From Treponema sp. (GTDB lineage: Bacteria > Spirochaetota > Spirochaetia > Treponematales > Breznakiellaceae): a stretch of 7,104 nt of DNA. The notes beneath the pieces were generated by a model that was not told where the DNA came from, searched no databases, and was given only the letters and a program-made list of their open reading frames with translations. The DNA is taken from positions 1 to 7,104 of the forward strand of contig JAISRW010000237.1 in NCBI GenBank assembly GCA_031273405.1, in the 5' to 3' direction. Each line of letters starts with the position of its first letter. The first letter of the stretch is position 1. Below are positions 1 to 6,270 of the stretch, in pieces. Made by a program: the position numbers and the translations under genes.

Positions 1-3
1 TCC

Positions 4-48
4 AATCGGCTCCATTTCGGGGCTAAAAGCCCCTTCATTCCGCCGATT
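4..48. repeat. Symmetric imperfect palindrome (possible terminator or REP-like element)
   Basis: The outer arms AATCGGC (4-10) and GCCGATT (42-48) are perfectly complementary. The inner arms GGGGCT (19-24) and AGCCCC (28-33) are also perfect and close on a 3-base AAA loop. Between them lie two unpaired 8-base segments of equal length, giving a long hairpin with a symmetric internal loop. There is no proper T-tract after the inner stem, so a classical Rho-independent terminator is possible but weak. A dispersed intergenic repeat is the alternative. Confidence 0.5.
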
Positions 49-112
49 TCCGCTATCCCCGCATTAGTCCTGAGTACTTACAAGTAAATACGCCGGCCCT
101 GGCGGAGAGCCA

Positions 113-142
113 TTGACAACAAGAAAAATCATAGACTAACAT
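113..142 (+). promoter_or_regulatory. Sigma70-like promoter candidate
   Basis: A perfect -35 hexamer TTGACA (113-118) is followed after 18 bases by TAACAT (137-142), which matches four of six positions of the -10 consensus including the key T, A and final T. Transcription from here would give a leader of about 180 bases in front of the start codon at 327. It is a sequence match only, and the surrounding AT-richness raises the chance of a false hit. Confidence 0.35.
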
Positions 143-168
143 CTATAGTAAGATTATTGGGCCATTCA

Positions 169-187
169 CAAAACCCGGTTGGTTTTG
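169..187. repeat. Small inverted repeat in the leader
   Basis: CAAAACC (169-175) and GGTTTTG (181-187) are perfect complements separated by a 5-base loop. No T-tract follows, so it does not look like a terminator. It sits between the two promoter candidates and could be an operator or an RNA hairpin in the longer transcript. A 7-bp stem is not rare by chance. Confidence 0.35.
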
Positions 188-242
188 GAAAAGCTCCTGG
201 CAGTTTGAAAACCGCGTAAGGGGTGTATTTTTAAATTAGCTC

Positions 243-268
243 TAGGGTTTAAGAATAATAGCCGATAC
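243..268 (+). promoter_or_regulatory. Sigma28 (FliA)-like flagellar promoter candidate
   Basis: GCCGATAC (261-268) matches seven of eight bases of the flagellar sigma28 -10 consensus GCCGATAA. TAGGGTTT (243-250) matches six of eight bases of the -35 consensus TAAAGTTT. The spacer is 10 bases against the usual 11 in enterobacteria, within the range accepted for flagellar sigma factors elsewhere. Initiation would fall near 275, leaving about 50 bases before the start at 327. The match fits the flagellar flavour of the two Maf-type genes downstream. It is a sequence match only. Confidence 0.42.
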
Positions 269-292
269 TATAGTCACAGGTATAGTCTCAAA
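269..292 (+). repeat. Two adjacent 12-base imperfect repeats beginning TATAGT
   Basis: The units at 269-280 and 281-292 agree at nine of twelve positions, and each starts with TATAGTC. A third TATAGT lies at 144-149. The pair directly follows the sigma28-like -10 element and would cover its transcription start. It could be a protein-binding site or simple AT-rich coincidence. TATAGT also resembles a -10 hexamer, but no good -35 partner lies upstream of either copy. Confidence 0.3.
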
Positions 293-315
293 GGATTATA
301 TTCGGTTTAATGAGC

Positions 316-320
316 GGGAG
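316..320 (+). promoter_or_regulatory. Ribosome binding site for the acidic protein
   Basis: GGGAG lies six bases before the ATG at 327, a normal Shine-Dalgarno match and spacing. It favours this start over the out-of-frame ATG at 310. Confidence 0.65.
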
Positions 321-326
321 TGATTC

Positions 327-2192
327 ATGGCAAATGGAAAAAAACCTTCAATATATTATGACCGCGGAACTATAGGGTCTTCGGACGACCTTGACGAATA
401 CGGGGTATGGGTAAAAAGCGAACCCCAGGATCTTTCTTCCGCCGGGATAGAAAGCCAGGAATTCCCCGATTTTCCGGAGTCGGATCTCCCGGACTTCGAT
501 GCCGGCGCCGATGCCGGGGAGTTGGAATTACCGGATATTGATTTTGACGACCCTGTCCCGAAGGAAGAAACAATCGATTTCGGAGAACCCTCAGAGGGTT
601 TAGATAAATCAGCCGGAGCGGACGACACGGGAAGCTTTGAATTCGGCGAGCTTCCGGAGCCTGATTTTTCGGATTTTACCGAATCCTTGGATTTGATACA
701 ATCCGGGGAAGAAACCGGCGCGGAAGAAAAAGCGGAAGATCCGGGCTTTGTCGAGGCTCTTCCCGTGGACGCCGGGGATGAAACCGGCGCGGAACCGGCG
801 GCGGAGGCGCTTCAGGCCCCGGCGCTTCCGGTGGGGGGCGAAAATTCCCCGGAAGGAACCAATCCCTCTACCCAGGAGCTTTCAACCCGGCTTTTGATGA
901 AGATTGCCGACGAGCTTGCCGCCATACGCGTCGAATTGAGTACCTTTAAAAACGAATTAGCGGCCCTGAAAACCAAAAGTGCCCCCGCCGAAGCCGGTGA
1001 AACCCAGAACCACGGTTTCTTCGACGAGGAGGACGATGAAAAAATCGCCCTCACCGGGGACGAACTGGATAATATCCTCAATACCGCGGACTTCACCGAA
1101 GAAGCCGGAACGGACGCTGCGGAAGAACCGGGCGATGCCGCGGAAACCGGCGGGCTCTCTCTTGACGATATTGCCGGAGACCTGGATCTGGATCTCAGCC
1201 TGGAAGAAAAGGAACCGGACGAACCCGGAAGCGCGGCCGGCATCGATCAATCCGCCGGCTCCGGCGAAGCTCCGGCCCATCAGGCTCCCCTTCCGGAAGA
1301 ACCCATAGAATTCGATATTGCTCTGAATGAAGGCGAAGACGACCTTTCCCTCGAAATCCCCCTTGACGAGGCCGTACCGGAAGATCTCTCCGGTTGGGAA
1401 GACAAGGACAGCGAGGATCTGCGCCGGATCGGGGAAGAAGGGGTCCAACCCATGACGGCGGCGCCGGAAGCGGAAGACGCCGGCTTTTTGGAAGACGACC
1501 CCTTGGCCGCCGCTCAGTTTGACGAGGACTCTCTGGATTTTTCGAACGCGGTCATAGACGAACCGGATCTTTCCGGCGAAATTCAGGAAAACCCCCTGCA
1601 GGAACCTTCCCTTGAAAATATTTCTCTTGAAGACATTTCCCTGGACGACATTTCCATAGATTTGGAACTGGACGAGGCAATATCCCTCGACGAAGGGGAA
1701 GAGGACATCGGCGAAACAGCAGAAATCGGGGAAGATGAAACCGGCGGGATAGAAGAAATCGGAATCCCCGAAAAGGAAATAGAATTCGCTATTCCCGATG
1801 AAAGCTTCGGGACCGGAGAGGAAGAGTCCGAAGAATCCTCCGCCGGCTTATCTGATTTGGCGCTAATTCCCGAGGGTTTCGTGGTCGAGGCGGAAAATTC
1901 CCGGGTCCCGGCCGCCGGCGAAGGGGAGGAAGTTTTTTCGGAAGCCGCGGAACCGGAGACAACAGGAAGCGATGACGCTGTTCTGGAAGCAGAAACTATT
2001 GAAGAAACGCTTTCCCCGGTTCCGGAAGAGGGCGAGGCTATTCCGTCCCACCTTAAGCAGGAACTAAAGACAGTTCTGTCCTACATGGATCAGCTTCTGG
2101 AATCCCTGCCGGATGAAAAAATCGAAGAATTCGCCAAATCAGAATACTTTGATACCTACAAAAAACTATTTCAAGAATTAGGGCTTGTATAA
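327..2192 (+). CDS. Large acidic, mostly disordered protein with central coiled coil (treponemal type)
   Basis: This 621-residue protein has no signal peptide, no membrane segment and no cysteine. Residues 8-30 form a conserved-looking head (IYYDRG, then DEYGVWVK). Residues about 40-180 are acidic with recurring LP-D/E-x-D/F motifs. Residues 185-217 form a coiled coil: L190, I193, L197, I200, L204, F207, L211 and L214 follow a perfect 3-4 spacing over four heptads. Next comes a motif with the core IALTGDELDNIL (240-251), then more Asp/Glu-rich low-complexity sequence including pentad repeats at 431-445. The tail (571-621) is less acidic, predicted helical, with YMDQLLESLP and YKKLFQELGLV. The head, coiled coil, LTGDELDNIL motif and tail look like ordered binding modules joined by disordered acidic linkers. 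I recall similar ends in treponemal proteins of unknown function. A scaffold role beside the next three genes is inference. The start is supported by GGGAG six bases upstream. Confidence 0.85.
   Translation: MANGKKPSIYYDRGTIGSSDDLDEYGVWVKSEPQDLSSAGIESQEFPDFPESDLPDFDAGADAGELELPDIDFDDPVPKEETIDFGEPSEGLDKSAGADDTGSFEFGELPEPDFSDFTESLDLIQSGEETGAEEKAEDPGFVEALPVDAGDETGAEPAAEALQAPALPVGGENSPEGTNPSTQELSTRLLMKIADELAAIRVELSTFKNELAALKTKSAPAEAGETQNHGFFDEEDDEKIALTGDELDNILNTADFTEEAGTDAAEEPGDAAETGGLSLDDIAGDLDLDLSLEEKEPDEPGSAAGIDQSAGSGEAPAHQAPLPEEPIEFDIALNEGEDDLSLEIPLDEAVPEDLSGWEDKDSEDLRRIGEEGVQPMTAAPEAEDAGFLEDDPLAAAQFDEDSLDFSNAVIDEPDLSGEIQENPLQEPSLENISLEDISLDDISIDLELDEAISLDEGEEDIGETAEIGEDETGGIEEIGIPEKEIEFAIPDESFGTGEEESEESSAGLSDLALIPEGFVVEAENSRVPAAGEGEEVFSEAAEPETTGSDDAVLEAETIEETLSPVPEEGEAIPSHLKQELKTVLSYMDQLLESLPDEKIEEFAKSEYFDTYKKLFQELGLV
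1617..1661 (+). repeat. Three tandem 15-base coding repeats (pentad D/N-I-S-L/I-E/D)
   Basis: Three consecutive five-codon units encode NISLE, DISLD and DISID (residues 431-445 of the acidic protein), followed by looser copies (LELDE, AISLD). The units are diverged at silent positions, so this is an established repeat kept at protein level and not a fresh slippage product. It is a regular acidic/hydrophobic pattern in an otherwise low-complexity region. Confidence 0.6.
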
Positions 2193-2193
2193 A

Positions 2194-3075
2194 ATGGGGC
2201 TTTTAACCAAAGCCGCCGGAAGAGAAGATCCGGAACTGGATGAAATGGGGAGGGCCCTCCTGTACAGGATACGGAGGCTTCCGCCCAGGAAAACGACTCC
2301 CTACGCCGCCCTGACTCTTCTCAAGGCATACGGGTTTTTTCAGGCCGGTATCTGTTTTTCCTTGTGGAAGGGGATCTACGTAAGCTACGCCGTCATAGGC
2401 CTGGGGGTCGAAAAAATCAGCATCCACAACAAAAAGCTCTATTCTCCTCAATATATCCAATCTATCCAAATATCCGGCAGGCCTTTTATAAGACTCCCCA
2501 ATACCGCCGAACTCGGCGCCTTATCCGCCGATAAGGATCTTTGCTACTGGGCTTTTCCTCTGGATGGAGAAAACCCCTGGGGAGCCCTAGTCGTCCTGGG
2601 GGACAATAAGAATCCCCTTTTTAATCCCCTGTCCCTGGGGAAGATTATCCAGGGGGCGTTGGAAATTTTTAATCCCCAGATTGACCAGATTGATAAAATT
2701 ATTACGAGTAATTCCCGAACCGCCCCGCCGGCCTCCCGGCCCCCCGTTATCCCGCCGGATCCCCTGGAGAGGGCTATCGCCCAGTTCAATAAGGCGAACT
2801 CGCCGTTCAACGGTATTTTGCTTGAGCTTCCCGCGGGCATGGATAGGGATAAACAAAAGGCTGAAAATTTTAACAAAGCGGTTTATAACATGACCGCCCT
2901 TCTGGGAATCACTATAATCCTGCCTTCCCGGCGCAGCCTCGTACTGCTCCCCCATCCGGTGGATAAGGAGCTTATTGCCCACCGGCTTTCAAACAGCCTT
3001 AATACCAAAGCCCTGGCGGTTTTTGAGGCCAAAACCCCCAGGGAAGCCCTCGATCTTATACGGTCTTACCGCTAA
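2194..3075 (+). CDS. Hypothetical protein, possible degenerate GAF-like domain
   Basis: This 293-residue protein is of unknown function, soluble, with no signal peptide. I start it at the ATG one base after the preceding stop. A TTG start three codons earlier would overlap that gene and is less likely. AGGG at 2180-2183 is a weak Shine-Dalgarno site. Residues about 38-160 alternate helix and strand in a way that recalls a GAF sensor domain: FFQAGICFSLWKGIYVSYAV (48-67), then CYWAFPL (117-123) and WGALVVLGD (129-137). A Pro/Arg-rich linker (175-192) leads to a second alpha/beta part (193-293). There, ILPSRRSLVLLP (242-253) and the A-L-A-V-F-E-A stretch faintly resemble the second half of a GGDEF fold, but the catalytic motif is absent. 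Both fold ideas are guesses. Its near-contiguous position between the acidic protein and two Maf proteins suggests a regulatory or adaptor role in the same process. Confidence 0.8.
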   Translation: MGLLTKAAGREDPELDEMGRALLYRIRRLPPRKTTPYAALTLLKAYGFFQAGICFSLWKGIYVSYAVIGLGVEKISIHNKKLYSPQYIQSIQISGRPFIRLPNTAELGALSADKDLCYWAFPLDGENPWGALVVLGDNKNPLFNPLSLGKIIQGALEIFNPQIDQIDKIITSNSRTAPPASRPPVIPPDPLERAIAQFNKANSPFNGILLELPAGMDRDKQKAENFNKAVYNMTALLGITIILPSRRSLVLLPHPVDKELIAHRLSNSLNTKALAVFEAKTPREALDLIRSYR

Positions 3076-3076
3076 T

Positions 3077-4522
3077 ATGCCGCCGGGAAGCAGCAATAAC
3101 CTACATTCCCGGTACAATCCCCGGGGGGAAGCGGAACGGTACGTCAATTCCCTTACCCTCAAGGAGGGAATCAGGTTCTTCATTTTGATTGAACCGGGAT
3201 TGGGATACCTCGTTCCTCCCTTAAGGAAAAAGAACCCCGCCGCAAAAGTCATAGCCCTCCACTGCGCAAGGCCCGGCGCTCCCGGCGAAGGAGAAAACAG
3301 CCCCGATTCGTCCTGGCACCCCGAAAGCGGCCTGGCTCTTCAGGATTTCCTGGAGAAAGAAATTCCCGACACCAAAGCCGGGACCGTCAAAATCATCGAA
3401 TGGCGGCCCGGCCTGGGGGTCTTTGGGGAACAGTATCTCAGGCTTATGGAAGAAACCGTCGAATTTATAAAGCGGGTCGATGCCAGCGCCAGAACAGCCG
3501 GAGAATTCGGCCGCCGCTGGCTCGGGAATTTTTTCAGGAACCTTGGCCTGTTGGGGGAGATCCTTGCCCCCTCTCCCCTTTCCCTTCCCGTGGTTGTCGC
3601 CGGGGCGGGTCCGGGCCTTGAAGACGCCATCCCCCTTTTGAAAGAGCGGCAAGGCTCCCTGTTTATCCTGGCGGTATCCTCCGCGACGGCGGCCCTGGAA
3701 GAGCGGGGGCTCACGCCGGATCTTGTCATCGCTACCGACGGCGGCAATTGGGCCCGGCTTCACCTAGCCGAATGCTGGCGCCGGATCTTCCTGGGTAAGA
3801 AGGCCTGTGCCGGCCTCGCCGCGGCCCTGGTCGCCGCCCTCCCCTCCCAGTGCGCTTCCGTGCCCATACTGCCCATAAGCGACGGGAGCCGGTGGCAAAA
3901 TCTTGTCCTTGCCGGGCTGGGGATTCCCTCGGCGGCCCTGCCCCAGCGGGGGACGGTTGCGGCTTCGGCCCTGGACCTGGCTTTTTACCTTACCAGGGGG
4001 AAGGTATTTATCACCGGCCTTGATCTTGCCCTCAGGGACATACGCAGCCACGTCCGGCCTTACGGCTTCGATGCCCTCTGGGAGAAAAACGAAGGGCGCT
4101 TAAACCCCGTTTATTCCCAAAGCTTCGTGAGAGCCGCGGGCGCCAGGGCGGGGGGCAGCTACGGAATCTACGCTTCCTGGTTCGGCCGCCGGCTTGAAGC
4201 CTGGCCGAGGCGGCTCTTCACCCTGGGGAAGAACAACCCCGTCTTTGAGGCTCTCGGGACTTCAGACCCCGGAAATGGGTTCTCCGGAAACGATCCGGGC
4301 CCCCGTCAGGCTCCCTTTAGAACCCTCCTCCTTAAAAAACACCAGAACCCTTCAAGAAAGGCGGCGCTGCTCATAAGGGCGGCTTTACAGGACCCCCGGC
4401 GCAGCGGAGAAACCGCCGGAGAACTGGGATGCCTTCTTTTTCCCGGCCGGGAACCGGTGCCTCTCAGGGAACTGGAAGAAGCCGTCCTCTCCCTGGCTTG
4501 CCCGCCGAGGCGTCATGAATAG
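3077..4522 (+). CDS. Maf-type (DUF115/MptE-like) putative motility glycosyltransferase, short form
   Basis: This 481-residue protein belongs to the motility-associated factor family, whose members are linked to transfer of nonulosonic acids onto flagellin. The N-terminal part starts almost at the family's LHSRYNP-x-x-EAER motif (9-21), followed by the Rossmann-like FILIEPGLGY (35-44). A helical stretch with RRWLGNFFRNL (146-156) leads to the central DUF115 domain: VVVAGAGPGLEDAIPLL (172-188), FILAVSSATAALEERGLTPD (196-215), then VIATDGG (217-223) and VFITGLDLALRD (310-321). In the glycine loop the usual GPSL serine is Gly. I choose the ATG one base after the previous stop because an ATG 34 codons earlier lies inside the upstream gene and gives a proline-rich tail without family character. 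No Shine-Dalgarno site is visible, so translation probably depends on coupling. The roughly 60 residues that precede the LHS motif in the next gene are missing here. Sugar and acceptor are unknown. Confidence 0.86.
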   Translation: MPPGSSNNLHSRYNPRGEAERYVNSLTLKEGIRFFILIEPGLGYLVPPLRKKNPAAKVIALHCARPGAPGEGENSPDSSWHPESGLALQDFLEKEIPDTKAGTVKIIEWRPGLGVFGEQYLRLMEETVEFIKRVDASARTAGEFGRRWLGNFFRNLGLLGEILAPSPLSLPVVVAGAGPGLEDAIPLLKERQGSLFILAVSSATAALEERGLTPDLVIATDGGNWARLHLAECWRRIFLGKKACAGLAAALVAALPSQCASVPILPISDGSRWQNLVLAGLGIPSAALPQRGTVAASALDLAFYLTRGKVFITGLDLALRDIRSHVRPYGFDALWEKNEGRLNPVYSQSFVRAAGARAGGSYGIYASWFGRRLEAWPRRLFTLGKNNPVFEALGTSDPGNGFSGNDPGPRQAPFRTLLLKKHQNPSRKAALLIRAALQDPRRSGETAGELGCLLFPGREPVPLRELEEAVLSLACPPRRHE

Positions 4523-6239
4523 GCGGTATTGTTTCGAGCGGAATCTCCTGGCCCTTTCCCGCCTGGACTCCCTGCTCTGCTCCCGCCTCTCGGGGGCGGA
4601 AACCACCCTTGGACGCTACAAATTCCTTGAGTCCCGGACCGGCGAAACTGTCCCGGCCTGGGTAGATCCTTCCGGTTCGGCCCATCCCCTCCATTCCACG
4701 GTAGATCCCCGGCGGGAAGGAAGGCGGCTTGCGGAATCGGTTAAGGACGAAGGCTTTTTGATACTCCTCGGCCTGGGGGGCGCCTATTGCGCCGAGGCGG
4801 CCCTTGAACGGGAGGGCATACACAGGGTTCTGGTTATAGACTTCGATATCAACAGCATAGCCGAACTCCTCTCTTCCAAAGAGTATATCGAACTCTTTAA
4901 AGATCCACGGTTTTTCCTCATCATCGATCCCCGGGAAGCGGAGTTGGAGGCCTATATCGTAGGGAACTATCAGCCATGCCTCTTCGGGGGAATCCGGGTC
5001 CTGCCCCTGCGTACCAGGACCGCCTTCGGGGGGGAGCAATTTGCCGCCGCCGGTTCCGCGATCGAGGCGGCTATCGGCAAGATCTCGGCGGATTATTCGG
5101 TCCAGGCTTTTTTCGGGACCCGCTGGTTTTCGAATATTTTACGGAACCTCGAAAGGGCGGAGGAACCGGAAAAGCCCCTGGCTCCCATACGGGAGTCGGC
5201 GGTCGCCGCGGCGGGCCCCTCCCTCAGCATCCAACTCCCGGCGCTTAAGAAGAAGCGGGAGAGCCTTTATCTCATCGCCGCCGACACCAGCCTCCCCTGC
5301 CTCCTCTCCGAAGGGATCAGGCCCGACGCGGTGGTCTCAATCGACTGCCAGCATTACAGCTACTACCATTTCATGGACGGCCTCCCCGAAGGCATACCCC
5401 TCTTTCTGGACCTGGCAAGCCCTCCCCTGGTCGCTTCCCTTTCGGCCAGGCCCTATTTCTTTTCCGGCGGCCACCCCCTGACCCGCTGGCTTTCCCAAAC
5501 CTGGCGGCCCCTGCCGGAGCTTGATATCTCGGGAGCCAACGTCGGCTATGCCGCCGTTTCTCTGGCCGAGAGGCTTGGAGCCCGGAGCATAGAATTATAC
5601 GGCGCCGACTTTTCCTATCCTATGGGCTTGAGCTACGCCAGGGGCGCCTATGTGTATCCCTACTTTGAAAAAGACCAGAACCGCCTGGCCCCTCTGGAAA
5701 AAAAGGCTTCTTCCCTTCTTTTCCGCAGCCCTCTGAAAAAGATCTATAAGGACGAAGAAAACTGGTATTACGAAACCCGGACCCTCAGTTTTTACCGACT
5801 GAAACTGGAAGAAAAAAGTCTTTCCCTGGAAGCCGAACTAATCCCCCGGGAAGGCCTGGGGCCGCTTCTTGTCACGGGAACCGGAAGGAAAGCCGGAAAA
5901 ACCCTGCGCCTCTTTTCCCCGGGGGCTCCCAAAATGAGGGCGGAAGAATTCCTCTCCCGGTACAGGGAAGGGATCTCCTCCCTGCCGCCCTTCAGGAAGG
6001 ATATTTCCCGCTACCTCCGCGGCCTCACCCGCAGGGAGCACACCCTTCTGGCCACCCTGCTTCCGGCGGCGGCGGCTCTCAAACGCCGGAACCCTCTGAT
6101 GGAAACCGCGGAACTGCTGGAAGCCGACAAGCTCTACAGCCTCGGGGAAATCGACCGGGTTTTGTCACAGACCGCGGGCGGCCTGACGAACCTAAACAAA
6201 CCGGACCCGTTAAGGGATTTTAAGCTCCACGTCGAGTAA
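4515..6239 (+). CDS. Maf-type (DUF115/MptE-like) putative motility glycosyltransferase, long form
   Basis: This 574-residue protein is a paralogue of the preceding gene, which it overlaps by 8 bases. GAGG at 4507-4510 gives a close, weak ribosome site. The N-terminal domain carries the family's FERNLLAL start (7-14), LHSTVDPRREGRRL (59-72), LILLGLGGAYCAEAAL (82-97) and VLVIDFD (105-111). A linker with GTRWFSNILRNL (201-212) matches the neighbour's linker. The central DUF115 domain shows AVAAAGPSLSIQLPAL (229-244), LIAADTSLPCLLSEGIRPD (253-271), VVSIDCQHYSYYHF (273-286), then ANVGYAAVSLAERLGARSIE (341-360) and LYGADFSYP (361-369). The helical C-terminal part (about 470-574) probably forms a separate bundle. 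Here GPSL is intact, unlike in the paralogue. Family knowledge points to flagellin glycosylation with an activated nonulosonic acid. The donor and target cannot be read from sequence, and no sugar-synthesis genes are in this window. No membrane segments, so likely cytoplasmic. Confidence 0.9.
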   Translation: MNRRYCFERNLLALSRLDSLLCSRLSGAETTLGRYKFLESRTGETVPAWVDPSGSAHPLHSTVDPRREGRRLAESVKDEGFLILLGLGGAYCAEAALEREGIHRVLVIDFDINSIAELLSSKEYIELFKDPRFFLIIDPREAELEAYIVGNYQPCLFGGIRVLPLRTRTAFGGEQFAAAGSAIEAAIGKISADYSVQAFFGTRWFSNILRNLERAEEPEKPLAPIRESAVAAAGPSLSIQLPALKKKRESLYLIAADTSLPCLLSEGIRPDAVVSIDCQHYSYYHFMDGLPEGIPLFLDLASPPLVASLSARPYFFSGGHPLTRWLSQTWRPLPELDISGANVGYAAVSLAERLGARSIELYGADFSYPMGLSYARGAYVYPYFEKDQNRLAPLEKKASSLLFRSPLKKIYKDEENWYYETRTLSFYRLKLEEKSLSLEAELIPREGLGPLLVTGTGRKAGKTLRLFSPGAPKMRAEEFLSRYREGISSLPPFRKDISRYLRGLTRREHTLLATLLPAAAALKRRNPLMETAELLEADKLYSLGEIDRVLSQTAGGLTNLNKPDPLRDFKLHVE

Positions 6240-6241
6240 GC

Positions 6242-6270
6242 TGAAAAAGCACCCGTCCCTGCTCTTTTCA
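6242..6270. terminator. Hairpin between convergent genes, possible weak bidirectional terminator
   Basis: TGAAAAAGCA (6242-6251) pairs with TGCT (6260-6263) and TTTTCA (6265-6270) across one bulged C and an 8-base loop. The stem ends in A:T pairs, so either strand gives a run of T on its 3' side. This is the layout of a bidirectional terminator between convergent genes, but the GC core is only a few pairs, which makes it weak. The minus-strand gene's stop codon (6268-6270) lies inside it. Confidence 0.4.

Larger units (their letters stand above)
1..326. other. Non-coding leader, AT-richer than the genes
   Basis: No convincing gene is visible in this stretch. The plus-strand frame beginning at base 1 is open for 28 codons and stops at a TAA at 85-87, so it could be the tail of an upstream gene. 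However, its translation has no family look and it runs through a palindrome, so I do not call it. The rest carries AT-rich sequence with two promoter candidates, a small inverted repeat and repeated TATAGT hexamers, all listed separately. This is what a 5' regulatory region for the four-gene unit starting at 327 would look like. Confidence 0.6.

Noticed and set aside
1..87. Plus-strand open frame from the left edge to a TAA at 85-87, and a minus-strand ATG at 38-36
   Set aside because: Both run through the palindrome, which leaves either strand open by symmetry. The fragments are too short and have no recognisable family.
310..375. Out-of-frame ATG at 310 opening a 21-residue ORF overlapping the acidic gene's start
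   Set aside because: It has no well-placed ribosome site, and the GGGAG at 316-320 serves the ATG at 327. The short peptide is uninformative.
711..794. 15-base direct repeat GAAACCGGCGCGGAA (711-725 and 780-794)
   Set aside because: It encodes ETGAE in an acidic low-complexity region where recurring Glu/Thr/Gly codons explain it. There is no sign of a mobile or regulatory element.
812..1448. Long minus-strand open frames opposite the acidic gene
   Set aside because: The GAA/GAC/GCC-rich coding sequence yields Ser/Phe/Arg-rich antisense frames without stops. They have no promoter or ribosome site and look like shadows.
2975..3076. In-frame 34-codon extension of the first Maf gene into the preceding gene
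   Set aside because: It overlaps the well-supported end of the upstream gene, its translation is proline/lysine-rich without family character, and an ATG one base after the upstream stop sits directly before the conserved LHS motif.
4464..5039. A 191-residue minus-strand open frame opposite the second Maf gene
   Set aside because: It lies across the Maf N-terminal domain, whose plus-strand motifs are clear. Its translation is Gly/Pro-rich and low in character.
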